A stretch of 64,000 nt of DNA from Notospermus geniculatus (lineage: Eukaryota; Nemertea; Pilidiophora; Heteronemertea; Lineidae), in NCBI GenBank assembly GCA_002633025.1, contig NMRB01000063.1, positions 166,241-230,240 on the forward strand. The letters are read 5' to 3'. Made by a program: the position numbers and the translations under genes. Shown here in pieces: positions 50,801 through 56,452 of this stretch (its first letter is position 1; each line of letters begins with the position of its first letter). The notes beneath the pieces are model-generated. The model was not told the origin of the DNA. It made no database searches and was given only the letters and a program-made list of their open reading frames with translations.

Positions 50801-52183
50801 GCACTCGTGTATAATAACTTGGCTTTGTAATTCTAATTCTGTCGAACATCATTGCTCTTGTATCTCGCATCTATCTATGTATTTTATTTTGCATATCTAT
50901 CTATGTATTTCATTTTGCACTACTTTATTTACATTTATTATTTTGTCTTGGGGCAAAGCCGTAAGCGATCCTGTTAGGATCTTGGCTTTGTCCCTGACAC
51001 AATTCTTCCCATGTGCATGTAATTTTTGTTACTGTTTGTGTTGGTCAAAATAAATATCAAATATCAAATATCAATATCTTTCGTAATCAAACGCCCCCTG
51101 ACGCTGCATGGCAAAGGTCGAAATAATCAGTCATGCAGTATTCTATTCAACAGTACTTCGCAGCAATACCGGTGTGAAAGTAACCCAGGTCCTAGTAAGT
51201 AGGGTCCGCGGGACCCTAACTCCTAGGATTCTAAGTCCTACGGACCCTAACTCTTAGGATATCAGAGTCCTATACCTTTTATATAGGATTGGTAACACAG
51301 GAACAGAAGTCCGGGTAGGACAGTGGTTCCTAAGGAATGGGGGCCCGTAGGGTCCCCATTCCTAAGGAACCAAGGTCCATGGGACCTTGGTTCCGGGCGG
51401 ACTTGCATTTCTTTCACAGGTATACTTCACAAATAAAAAGTGTACTTTTAGCACTTACCCATTCCTGGTGCTATACCTGAATTAAAATATCGACTGAGAA
51501 TGTAAATAAATATCGATCATGGATATTTTTGTCAGGTTGGTGGGCATGTGTGTGTGCTTTTGGATTCAGGACCCATATTCATAAAACTAGTTAAGTCTAA
51601 GTGTGAAACTTATCCTTTGTTCAACACAAAAGATAAGTGACCTCAACATCAAAGTTTGCTCATTTGATAAAGATAATGGTATTGTTATACTCAATACCAA
51701 GGACTATTTTGAAAAGCTGGACAGTATCGTATCTGACGGAAATAAATTCAAAGAGACAGTTGTGAAACCAAATACATGTACATGTATGAAACATCCTGTG
51801 ATTAGAGATGAAAACTCGATCAAGAAATTTCTACACAAAAGATAAGTACATGTATCACACTAGGCTATGTTTATGAATATGGACCCTGGTTTCCAAAAGA
51901 GTACACAACCAAGTCTTTCTGAGCATTCCATAGGAATTAAATCAATGAAAAATTCCGACCGGACCATCCGGCGTTTTGGACTTGGATGAACATAAGTGAG
52001 GCAAAGTCAGGTCTCATTGTGAAGGCATTTTTGAAGTTTTTTTTCTTCAAAGAATCAAGGTCACGTGATTCACATGTTGAGGTGTTGAGTTCCCAGATGA
52101 GATGGGATTAATAAATAAAAATTAATAGCCTTACCAAAGTTGCTTATAAGAAGCCCGGATAGAAAAATCCACAGCTTGTACAT
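32526..52183 (-). CDS. PAN/apple and SUEL-type lectin locus with a microexon array
   Basis: Exons in transcription order: leader 52183-52135; PAN 50088-49859; micro 49485-49471; PAN 47367-47129; micro 46654-46640, 46405-46391, 46171-46157, 45945-45931; PAN 45760-45522; micro 44840-44826, 44601-44581, 44376-44362, 43645-43631, 41085-41071; PAN 40480-40271; micro 40038-40018; PAN 39899-39690; micro 39372-39346, 38693-38679, 36835-36830, 33502-33479; lectin 32813-32526. Every internal exon can be read phase 1-1. Three PAN exons also contain a stop and AATAAA directly after the module. The locus could therefore be one gene with alternative ends or several tandem genes of which only one leader was found. 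Products are secreted, with PAN and galactose/rhamnose-binding-type modules, suggesting carbohydrate or protein adhesion (inference). The boundaries are uncertain and a sequence gap lies within. Confidence 0.45.
33131..33324. mobile_element. MITE, GAGGTTCTTCACGTGACGTC ends
   Basis: Inverted termini GAGGTTCTTCACGTGACGTC / GTGACGTCGGTGAAGAACCTC around a 194-bp element. Confidence 0.7.
33406..33432 (-). repeat. Hammerhead-like hairpin motif
   Basis: In reverse complement: GATGAAGGCCCGATAGGGTC then GAAAGC, a short stem between GATGAAG and GAAA. Same layout as motifs at 32300 and 45044. Confidence 0.4.
33479..33502 (-). CDS. Microexon (24 nt) before the lectin exon
   Basis: Minus strand AATTTTTAG|CTTCCAAG...GGCTG|GTAAGT. 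24 nt, phase 1-1, encoding (x)SKSKTKA(G), a basic linker. Confidence 0.5.
35335..35790. repeat. Tandem repeat, ~104-125 bp period, four units
   Basis: The word CCTCTTCCAG (or CCTCTTTCAG) recurs at 35414, 35525, 35629 and 35754, with GTAGATAAG, TTCTTTTAGAAAG-like and GCTAGAAGT words between. Units are diverged and of unequal length. Confidence 0.75.
36124..36148. repeat. (TTA)n microsatellite
   Basis: About eight TTA/ATT trinucleotides. Confidence 0.85.
36390..36560. repeat. Segmental repeat copy (CGCGTCGCG block), partial
   Basis: Shares the CCTGTTTCTGAGGATCTC, CCCATTCATATCGAAAA and CTCAGTGCTACCAGTGTTAT words with 38145-38290, 43330-43480 and 44070-44230. One of four copies in the minus-strand locus. 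Confidence 0.65.
36549..36700. mobile_element. MITE, TTTAGAAATCAAACGATAAACG family, copy 1
   Basis: A palindrome of about 150 bp with TCAAACGATAAACGTAAACT arms and a GCATTTTCG..-like centre. Other copies: 37047, 38285, 38754, 53748. Confidence 0.75.
36830..36835 (-). CDS. Possible 6-nt microexon
   Basis: Minus strand TCTCATCTTGTAG|CTCTAG|GTAAGT. The upstream tract matches that of the 15-nt microexons (TTTCTTTCTCATCTTTTAG). Phase 1-1 would add two residues. Could equally be a decayed splice-site pair. Confidence 0.3.
   Translation of the reverse strand, partial: L
37047..37198. mobile_element. MITE, TTTAGAAATCAAACGATAAACG family, copy 2
   Basis: Arms GACATCAAACGATAA / TTATCGTTTGATTTC; centre shared with the other copies. 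Confidence 0.65.
38285..38437. mobile_element. MITE, TTTAGAAATCAAACGATAAACG family, copy 3
   Basis: TAGGGAGTTTAAGAAATCAA to its complement, 153 bp with terminal TA. Empty sites at about 43478 and 44220 in paralogous segments. Confidence 0.78.
38679..38693 (-). CDS. Microexon (x)KGTG
   Basis: Minus strand TTTCTCATGTTAG|CTAAAGGTACCGGGG|GTAAGT. 15 nt, phase 1-1. Confidence 0.5.
38754..38912. mobile_element. MITE, TTTAGAAATCAAACGATAAACG family, copy 4
   Basis: TAGTGGGGAGGTTTCGAAATC to its complement, ending TA. Centre as in the other copies. Confidence 0.75.
39346..39372 (-). CDS. Microexon (27 or 18 nt) with one Cys
   Basis: Minus strand TTGCATTTTCAG|AAAATTGCC...GACAG|GTATGA. 27 nt, phase 1-1, encoding (x)NCQSTGKT. 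An inner donor CCG|GTAAGA gives 18 nt, also phase 1-1. Related to 40018-40038. Confidence 0.45.
39443..39470. repeat. Short palindrome CCATGGAGGTATA
   Basis: CCATGGAGGTATAATTATACCTCCATG-type hairpin, like the one at 54464. Confidence 0.6.
39690..39899 (-). CDS. PAN/apple-like exon (CSYT type), copy 2
   Basis: 210 nt, 70 codons, phase 1-1. Acceptor ACGTTTCAG, donor ACAA|GTAAGT. The peptide begins CSYTKEDADCGGHDIYHG and has CRTLCNDRDDCKSFQQ, KDCWLK and CSKKELSHVGKG. The C-x3-C-x5-C-x-S-F-x7-C-W-L-K run is a PAN/apple core. Confidence 0.75.
40018..40038 (-). CDS. Microexon HCPSKT
   Basis: Minus strand TTGCATTTCAG|AACATTGCCC...GACAG|GTAAGC. 21 nt, phase 1-1, encoding (x)HCPSKT. It lies between the two CSYT-type PAN exons. 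Confidence 0.48.
40271..40480 (-). CDS. PAN/apple-like exon (CSYT type), copy 1
   Basis: 210 nt, 70 codons, phase 1-1, with the same splice sites as 39690-39899. Encodes CSYTYEKADCGGHDIYHG, CRKRCNDRDDCKSFQQ, NDCWLKKYVCS. About 85-90% identical at protein level by eye, so a recent duplication. Confidence 0.75.
40761..41007. mobile_element. Fold-back element, AAGGCCCGTCTACGATCATA ends
   Basis: Long arms (AAGGCCCGTCTACGATCAT / GATCGTGTAGACGGGCCTT) with an inner repeat of CATCATCATACATTTGTATG palindromes. About 247 bp. Confidence 0.72.
41071..41085 (-). CDS. Microexon (x)KGTK
   Basis: Minus strand TTTCTCATCTTTTAG|CAAAAGGTACCAAGG|GTTAGT. 15 nt, phase 1-1. Confidence 0.5.
41353..41461. mobile_element. 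MITE, TATTCATAAAxCTACTTAAG family, copy 2
   Basis: Palindrome from GGGTTCATATTCATAAAACT to its complement near 41460. Confidence 0.72.
41815..42005 (+). mobile_element. Second tRNA-derived SINE-like element
   Basis: GGCTGGCGCATCGGTAGAGC contains a tRNA A-box-like sequence, and GCCGGGTTCAAGCC a B box about 35 nt on. A tRNA-unlike body follows. The 3' end is approximate and no clear target duplication was found. Confidence 0.5.
42021..42088. repeat. Hairpin, GTCAGCTG..CTGCATTCAGAGAGAC arms
   Basis: About 30-bp arms around a CACTAA loop, next to the assembly gap. Confidence 0.7.
42154..42448. other. Assembly gap (295 N)
   Basis: An unbroken run of N. It ends exactly where the duplicated segment D2 begins, so a collapsed or unresolved repeat is probable. 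Confidence 0.98.
43631..43645 (-). CDS. Microexon (x)EGTR
   Basis: Minus strand TTTCTCGTCTTAG|CTGAAGGTACCAGGG|GTGAGA. 15 nt, phase 1-1. Paralogue of 38679-38693. Confidence 0.5.
43699..43853. mobile_element. MITE, TAGTGAGTTTAAGAAACC family, copy 2
   Basis: About 155 bp, opposite orientation to 4313-4473. The paralogous place in D1 (around 38745) is empty. Confidence 0.78.
44362..44376 (-). CDS. Microexon (x)ESSK
   Basis: Minus strand CTCATCTTTTAG|CGGAAAGTTCCAAGG|GTTAGT. 15 nt, phase 1-1. Confidence 0.48.
44581..44601 (-). CDS. Microexon (x)EGSKAK, 21 nt
   Basis: Minus strand CTCATCTTTTAG|CGGAAGG...|GTTAGT. A 6-bp internal duplication (CCAAGG) lengthens the usual 15 nt to 21 nt and preserves frame. 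Confidence 0.48.
44826..44840 (-). CDS. Microexon (x)EGSK
   Basis: Minus strand CTCATCTTTTAG|CGGAAGGTTCCAAGG|GTTAGT. 15 nt, phase 1-1. Confidence 0.48.
44881..44932. repeat. Perfect 23-bp-arm hairpin
   Basis: CAAGCCCCAAGAATTGGTTG..., a 6-base loop, then the exact complement. It adjoins the microexon array. Confidence 0.85.
45044..45078 (+). repeat. Hammerhead-like hairpin motif
   Basis: CCTGAAGAAGACCCC, a GATT loop, GGGGTC, then GAAAATTTGC. Confidence 0.45.
45503..45508 (-). terminator. Poly(A) signal after PAN exon (45522)
   Basis: AATAAA on the minus strand, 14 nt after the TAA stop. Conserved in all three copies of this PAN block. Confidence 0.55.
45522..45760 (-). CDS. PAN/apple exon, WKKFPNSQ type, copy 1
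   Basis: Acceptor CTTGTTTGCAG. Peptide TWKKFPNSQVMGGKDYKSAK, then ACKQACEKTVPNCKAIDWN, ACYTFTKAGG and VDHHEQECS. A possible donor (TCTG|GTAATA at 45538) would make a 222-nt phase 1-1 exon. Without splicing, the frame ends five residues later (GNTIP) at TAA, followed by AATAAA. So it may serve as an internal or a terminal exon. Confidence 0.75.
45931..45945 (-). CDS. Microexon (x)KCAT
   Basis: Minus strand TTTTCATCTTCTAG|CGAAATGTGCCACGG|GTTAGT. 15 nt, phase 1-1; gains a cysteine. Confidence 0.48.
46157..46171 (-). CDS. Microexon (x)EGTK
   Basis: Minus strand CTCATCTTTTAG|CGGAAGGTACCAAGG|GTTAGT. 15 nt, phase 1-1. Confidence 0.5.
46391..46405 (-). CDS. Microexon (x)EGTK, identical copy
   Basis: The same 15 nt and splice signals as 46157-46171. 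Confidence 0.5.
46640..46654 (-). CDS. Microexon (x)KGTK
   Basis: Minus strand CTCATCTTTTAG|CGAAAGGTACAAAGG|GTTAGT. 15 nt, phase 1-1. Confidence 0.5.
47110..47115 (-). terminator. Poly(A) signal after PAN exon (47129)
   Basis: Minus-strand AATAAA 14 nt after the stop, as in copy 1. Confidence 0.55.
47129..47367 (-). CDS. PAN/apple exon, WKKFPNSQ type, copy 2
   Basis: Nearly identical to 45522-45760, including the internal GTAATA donor candidate, stop codon and poly(A) signal. Acceptor TTTATTTACAG. Confidence 0.75.
47462..47639. mobile_element. MITE, TGTGACCCACCACAAAACCAG ends
   Basis: Inverted termini around a 178-bp element. The paralogous segment upstream of PAN copy 1 (about 45840) reads straight through CATATTTGACAG. 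Confidence 0.75.
48632..48664. repeat. (GTTT)n microsatellite
   Basis: About eight TTTG units. Confidence 0.9.
48864..49275. repeat. Long near-perfect palindrome with a 78-bp duplication
   Basis: The left arm (about 48867-49030) pairs with 49031-49109 and then 49188-49270. In the right arm a segment of about 78 bp (49031-49109) is repeated directly at 49110-49187. Each inner end carries CCTGAGGAGGAACCGTG; the outer copies continue to AAGGTTTGAAATGC. Confidence 0.85.
49471..49485 (-). CDS. Microexon (x)KCTT
   Basis: Minus strand CTCATCTTCTAG|GGAAATGTACCACGG|GTTAGT. 15 nt, phase 1-1. Confidence 0.48.
49840..49845 (-). terminator. Poly(A) signal after PAN exon (49859)
   Basis: Minus-strand AATAAA 14 nt after the stop. 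Confidence 0.55.
49859..50088 (-). CDS. PAN/apple exon, WKKLPNTQ type, copy 3
   Basis: Acceptor TTGTTTACAG. Peptide TWKKLPNTQVLGGKDYKSAK, CKGACEKKVPNCKAIDWN, CYTFTKAEGS, ending VDRYVQESPGN and TAA. The C-terminal cysteine of the other copies is serine here, so one disulphide may be lost. Confidence 0.72.
50449..50570. repeat. Dispersed repeat, reversed copy of 8895-9210
   Basis: Shares CAAGAACTGAGCTTTGTACA, GGAGAATGGGACCCGATG and CCCCATAAATGTATTA words with the reversed 8895-9210 region. Confidence 0.65.
50654..50711. repeat. Direct duplication, two ~28-bp units
   Basis: TGAAAATGTTGACAGCACTG plus TAGAGTG occurs twice in tandem. Confidence 0.85.
50730..51078 (+). mobile_element. Probable LINE 3' end with (ATATCAA)n tail
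   Basis: A non-coding stretch ending in CAAAATAAATATCAAATATC repeats, preceded by TTGGGGCAAAGCCGTAAGCG. The style is that of CR1/L2-like 3' UTRs with a short tandem tail. The family is uncertain. Confidence 0.4.
51185..51405. repeat. Cluster of nested short palindromes
   Basis: Consecutive self-complementary blocks: GGGTCCGCGGGACCC, GGTTCCTAAGGAATGGGG with its complement (51329-51370), and ACCAAGGTCCATGGGACCTTGGT (about 51368-51392). Confidence 0.75.
51566..51889. mobile_element. MITE, TATTCATAAAxCTACTTAAG family, copy 3, interrupted
   Basis: The left half runs 51566-51638 and the right half from about 51833. Between them lies a reverse-transcriptase fragment flanked by a 15-bp duplication. 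Confidence 0.68.
51639..51847 (+). pseudogene. Penelope-like reverse-transcriptase fragment
   Basis: Encodes KVCSFDKDNGIVILNTKDYF, LDSIVSDGNKFKE and IRDENSIKKFL. This matches the pattern of the RT N-terminal region of Penelope-like elements (x-F-D-K-G/D-N-G-x-V-I-L-N-x-x-D-Y). About 65 codons remain. ACACAAAAGATAAGT stands on both sides (51624-51638 and 51833-51847), a 15-bp target duplication, so this scrap was inserted as such. Confidence 0.6.
52135..52183 (-). CDS. Signal-peptide first exon of the PAN/lectin locus
   Basis: Minus-strand ATG at 52183 encodes MYKLWIFLSGLLISNF and then donor TTTG|GTAAGG, leaving phase 1. The layout (short leader exon, phase 1 donor, L/W-W-I-F core) matches the leaders of genes A and B. 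Confidence 0.55.
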
Positions 52184-52365
52184 TTTCCTTCAAATATAAA
52201 AGTATGGAAAGTAGAAATGGGAAGAATGTGATTATCTACATACCAAGCGTGCGGCAGTCGACCACCGGCGGTCCAGAACGACACGGTTTCAGAATATTCA
52301 TGTACATGTACACATCGTGACCATTGTTCCAATGTGGACGTCAATGAATTATTTCCAAGGACGAA

Positions 52366-53302
52366 TCTTTAAGGGGCTACTGGTCGACATTGCGTCTTGA
52401 AGCAACTCGTGGCAACTAGCTTTCCGGCGATGGAAGCAACTCGGAGTGACTGATCAGTTGCCGATTTTGTCGTCCTGAGCGCGCTTGCGTCTCCGAGCAA
52501 CTGCCGGGGATCCGCTAGTTGCCGCGAGTTGCTTCGAGTTGCCCATGTTCTACTTCTGCGACTAGGAAAATTTGAAAATCTAGATGCTCTGAGACGCGTT
52601 TTGGGGCATTTTCCTGTGAAATTTGTTCCTAAAAAACACGTCCGAAATCAGTGTTTTTATGTCAAATAAGCCAGAAATCTTTGACCATCCTATGGTTGCA
52701 ATGACTCATTTCATGCGGAAGGCACTGAGGCGGGTTGCAAAGGGGGCAGAATAGTTGTGCACTATTGGTCATTCAGCAATCGGCCCTGTCCTCAACACGT
52801 TGCTTTGAATGCGAGGGCACTGTTCGCCAAAGTGGGGTGGGGGTGAGGTCGTTCCCAACGCCGCCGGACCCCCTGGAGGCGCCCATGGCTCTGGTTACGT
52901 CGTGGCACCTGGAGAGTGGGGGTCGGGATTACCTAGACCTTCGATTGGATGCTATCAATATGCCGTGGGAACACTTTTGTATGTTCCGAACTCTTCATTA
53001 AACCAGAAATGCAGTTTTTAAAAATGGTCACCGCGGCCGCCAAGGGGGGGTATCGAACCCCCTGAACACCCCCCCCCCCCTAGATCCGCCTATGCGTATA
53101 CCGAAAAAAGAAAATGGCGGCAGTGGAATGGACCGAGGGCATGGAAGACTCGCTGTCGACATGAGCGAGGTAATTGCAAGTTGCTCCGAGTTCCTCTCAA
53201 TCGCTCAAATCTCGCCGTGCGCGTGGTGTTTTTTTTATCTGCGACGGATCCGTCGAGTTGCTTCAAGACGCAATGTCGACCTGTAGTGTAAGCCCTTTAA
53301 GG
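52366..53302. mobile_element. DNA element with GTCGACATTGCGTC termini
   Basis: Inverted ends: TTTAAGGGGCTACTGGTCGA, then CATTGCGTCTTGAAGCAACT; the complement is at 53257-53302. About 0.94 kb with GAGTTGCTTC words inside. It lies just upstream of the leader exon at 52183. Confidence 0.65.
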
Positions 53303-53450
53303 TCGCAGATCAAAAAACCACCACACACAGGTCGACATTTCAGCGATGGAGAGGAACTCGGAGCAACTCCGAGTTGCTTCCATCGCCGGAAAGCTAGGTG
53401 CCGCGAGTTGCTTCAGGACGCAATGTCGACCTGTGGGCACCTTTAGGAGA
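53303..53450. repeat. Second fold-back of the GAGTTGCTTC family
   Basis: Contains CAGGTCGACATT near 53330 and CAATGTCGACCTG at 53421, with GGAACTCGGAGCAACTCCGA between; joined to the previous element. Confidence 0.6.
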
Positions 53451-54290
53451 TCAGATTTAAAGCGAAATGGCTTACCTGCTCTCAATAAATCCTACAACAC
53501 CTTCAACATGTAAACATTTTTTTTCTGATTCCACTTGTTCTTTCAGCTATGTTTCCGCGCCTGTATCAACCAACCAAGTGGCTGTGGTCGGGACACCTGT
53601 TGTATTCTATCCTGTTTAATGATTATCCGCTGTTTTGCCTACGTAATGCCGACAACGAGCTCCTTGAGGGAATCCAAATCATATGTTTGATTTTTTGTGC
53701 GGTTCCAATTAGAGAGCAGGCAACTGAACATCACAGGCCTACATTAATAGGGAGGTTTAGAAATCAAACGATAAACGTAAACTTTCGGCAGCGTTCATAC
53801 TACACAGATACTGTGTAGTATTTCATACTTCACCAGATTTTATGTTGCATTTTCGGTACGAGAATAACGTTGTTGTTAACGTTTACGTTTATCTTTTGAT
53901 TTCTAAACCTCCCTACTCTAAATTTTACACGTTTTGGCTCTCCACGCCATTTCTCTTTTGTTTCGGAGGCATTGCGGCATGAAATAACAAAGAAACAACG
54001 CGCGCGATGGGTAAATCGCGTTCAGTGTATCCCTAGCCTAACTACAAAAGTTATTTCGGGCTGCGAGCGCGCGTCATTTTTTGCCACACGTCTTTGGCGT
54101 GACCCGCATTTGTTGAAAATCCATTGAACTTATTTTCCCGGCGGTGAACGCGCGTCGTTTTTCGCCGTCGCGGCGCGGTTTTGTTGGCGCTCTCCTGGGA
54201 CAACGCCCGTCGCCGCGTCTTGCAACATGATTTTTTGTTCCAACTTGGAACACGATTTTCTTGTTCCGTAGCGCCAGGCATGATTGCTGT
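53451..54290. other. No gene recognised; CpG-rich part at 54050-54250
   Basis: Holds one MITE (53748-53915) and a CpG-rich stretch with repeated GCGCGTCGTTTTTCGCC-like words. No exon supported. Confidence 0.5.
53748..53915. mobile_element. MITE, TTTAGAAATCAAACGATAAACG family, copy 5
   Basis: TAGGGAGGTTTAGAAATCAA to its complement ending CCCTA, with an internal insertion around CTACACAGATACTGTGTAG. Confidence 0.75.
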
Positions 54291-54453
54291 TTAAAGGGCC
54301 TCTAGAGGCAGCCAGCATGGCAGGGGAAAACCCCGGGGAAAACCCAGGTTGAATACCTCGTACCAGTGATTATTACGTTAAAGTGGCGCCGCCTGGCCGA
54401 AGAACCGGTACTGATAGTAGCCTAATGGCGAGCTGCCTCTAGAGGCCCTTTAA
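54291..54453. mobile_element. MITE, TTAAAGGGCCTCTAGAGGCAG ends
   Basis: Perfect 21-bp terminal inverted repeats; 163 bp. Confidence 0.75.
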
Positions 54454-54463
54454 GACATCGCGT

Positions 54464-54514
54464 CCGGCCATGGAGGTAGGCTATAAAATATTATTTTATA
54501 CCTCCATGGTCCGG
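54464..54514. repeat. Hairpin CCGGCCATGGAGGTA
   Basis: An imperfect palindrome of about 50 bp related to 39443-39470. Confidence 0.65.
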
Positions 54515-54572
54515 CATGCAACTTCACTTGATGCCATACAGTTTGCCTGCAGAGTCTGAAACGCAATGCGAA

Positions 54573-54599
54573 TCAATCAATCAATCAATCAATCAATAG
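54573..54599. repeat. (AATC)n microsatellite
   Basis: Six to seven CAAT units. Confidence 0.9.
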
Positions 54600-54680
54600 G
54601 CCTACCCAGTCGAGTCTCAAGCACCAATTAGATAAAACCCCGTGATAACAGGGCAGTCATTCAATGTTTTTCAACAAAAG

Positions 54681-54856
54681 CAGGCGCGGATCCAAGGGGG
54701 GGCGCACCCGGCGCACGCCCCCCCTTTCGGCCGACAAATCTTTAAAATTGACCGTGAAATTATGAAATTTGGAGCAAATCATTGAAATTGACCGCAGATT
54801 TCAATGTATCTAGCACGGTGCGCCCCCTCTTTCCCGAAATCCTGGATCCGTCCCTG
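54681..54856. mobile_element. GGATCC-ended fold-back element
   Basis: CAGGCGCGGATCCAAGGGGG to CCTGGATCCGTCCCTG; shares internal AAATTGACCGTGAAATT words with 15477-15634 and 60837-60906. Confidence 0.7.
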
Positions 54857-55017
54857 AAAAGAATGCCAATGAAAAGCTCAGCTGTATCAGTCATGTCAGT
54901 TGCCATTTTGGAAGTGATACGGTATGCCAACTGCCGGATAGTAGGATGAATTCAAACTACGCGAGATACGAGGTAGGCTAGGCCTGTAGGCCAACTACAT
55001 GCTCTTGTTATCGACAT

Positions 55018-55269
55018 GCAGCTTGGCGGATCCAGGAGTTGCCGAACGGGGGGGGGGGCGCGTGGAATGGGCAAACCCCACTCTCTGAGCGCCGAAGGCG
55101 CGAAGCCACGAAAATTTGGGGGTAAAAGTGCCGGAAACGCGATTTCCTGGCACCTGGGCAGGCCAAATTGAACTTTCTTTTCACTGAAAATCAGGGGTCT
55201 GGTGATATGGCTTCGAAAATTTTTGCTGCTCGGCGGCTGAACGGGGGGGGGGCCTTGGATCCGCCACTG
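55018..55269. mobile_element. GGATCC-ended fold-back element
   Basis: CAGCTTGGCGGATCCAGG to CCTTGGATCCGCCACTG, with poly-G tracts inside. Confidence 0.68.
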
Positions 55270-55285
55270 ACATAGTGACACTAGA

Positions 55286-55700
55286 AATGAGGTAGGCCTA
55301 ATGAATGAATGAAGAATGACTGACTGAATGAATGAATGAATTTATTCTCTGACTTAGATTAATAAAGGCTTAAGGTACAAGAGTTCACAAATTCGCATAT
55401 GACATTAAAAATGAACACAGCATCATAGCCTACAAGATTGTTGATTCTATGATCCAAAGGTAGCACAACATGCTGAGATAATTGAGGTATCCCGAGAGCC
55501 TGTGCTAGACAGCATGGCTCAAAGCATTTAGGCCTATCTCGATGCACAAAATCAGCAGCAGTGCCTAATAACTGGGAACTTTGAAAGAAAAGTAGGCCTA
55601 CACCAACAGATGATAAAATCATGGATATCAAATCATTTGTTAAGGGTAAGGGTGTCTTGAAACCAGGTGTCTACTACAAAATAAGGCTAGATTCTTCAGA
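55286..55700 (-). mobile_element. LINE 3' fragment with (ATTC)n tail, copy 1
   Basis: On the minus strand a 3'-end segment terminates in AATAAATTCATTCATTC repeats. Almost the same sequence is repeated at 55712-56310. Non-LTR elements often end in such microsatellites. Confidence 0.55.
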
Positions 55701-55711
55701 TAAATTCAGAT

Positions 55712-56310
55712 AATGAATGAATGAATGAATGAATGAATGAATGAATGAATTTATTCTCTGACCTTAGATTAATAAAGGTACAAGAGTTCACAAATTCGCA
55801 TATGACAAATGAACACAGCATCATGCAATACAAGATTGTTGATTCTATGATCCAAAGGTAGCACAACATGCTGAGATAATTGAGGTATCCCGAGAGCCTG
55901 TACTAGACAGCATATAGGCTAAGCATTTATCTGGATGCACAAAATCAGCAGCAGTGTAATAAAGAGTAGTTAAAACTTATAAAAAAGCTATCAACTGGGA
56001 ACTTTGAAAGAAAAGTACATGTACATGTATAATACAGATGATAAAATCATGGATATCAAATCATTTGTTAAGGGTGTCTTGAAACCAGGTGTCTACAAAA
56101 TAAGGCTAGGTTCTTCAGTTTTCCGTAACTTGTAGGATTCATAACTTGTTCGAATTTAATGATATTAGGATGATGACAGAAATAGTTGTTGAGGTATTTT
56201 CTACGTTCGTTGCTGAAGTGGGGACAAACCAATAAATAATGAAACTCATCAGCTATATCATTTTTGGCTTCCGTATAGTGCTGCCACCTATTACTAAAAT
56301 GCGACACTGC
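55712..56310 (-). mobile_element. LINE 3' fragment with C-terminal ORF remnant, copy 2
   Basis: Minus-strand codons 56307-56068 read DEFHYLLVCPHFSNERRKYL, then NYFCHHPNIIKFEQVM. This resembles the C-terminal end of CR1/L2-like reverse-transcriptase proteins (D-E-x-H-x-L-F-x-C-P). The (ATTC)n tail is at 55714-55750. 5'-truncated. Confidence 0.58.
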
Positions 56311-56346
56311 AACTTATTTAGTTAAGCAATCTCTCACCACCAGGTG

Positions 56347-56452
56347 ATGGCGAACATGGCGGACATGGCGGATGAAGCTGGAAATCCTCCTCCTCCTCCT
56401 CTGCCTCGACCGAGGCCGCGGCCAACGATTATTGGACGAGATTCTGGTCCTG
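56347..56452 (+). CDS. SH3D19: SH3D19-like exon 1 (start)
   Basis: ATG at 56347 is the first of three in-frame ATGs (MANMADMADEAG), followed by a PPPPPLPRPRPRP tract. Donor CTG|GTAGAG, phase 1. The first ATG is taken as start. Confidence 0.6.
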
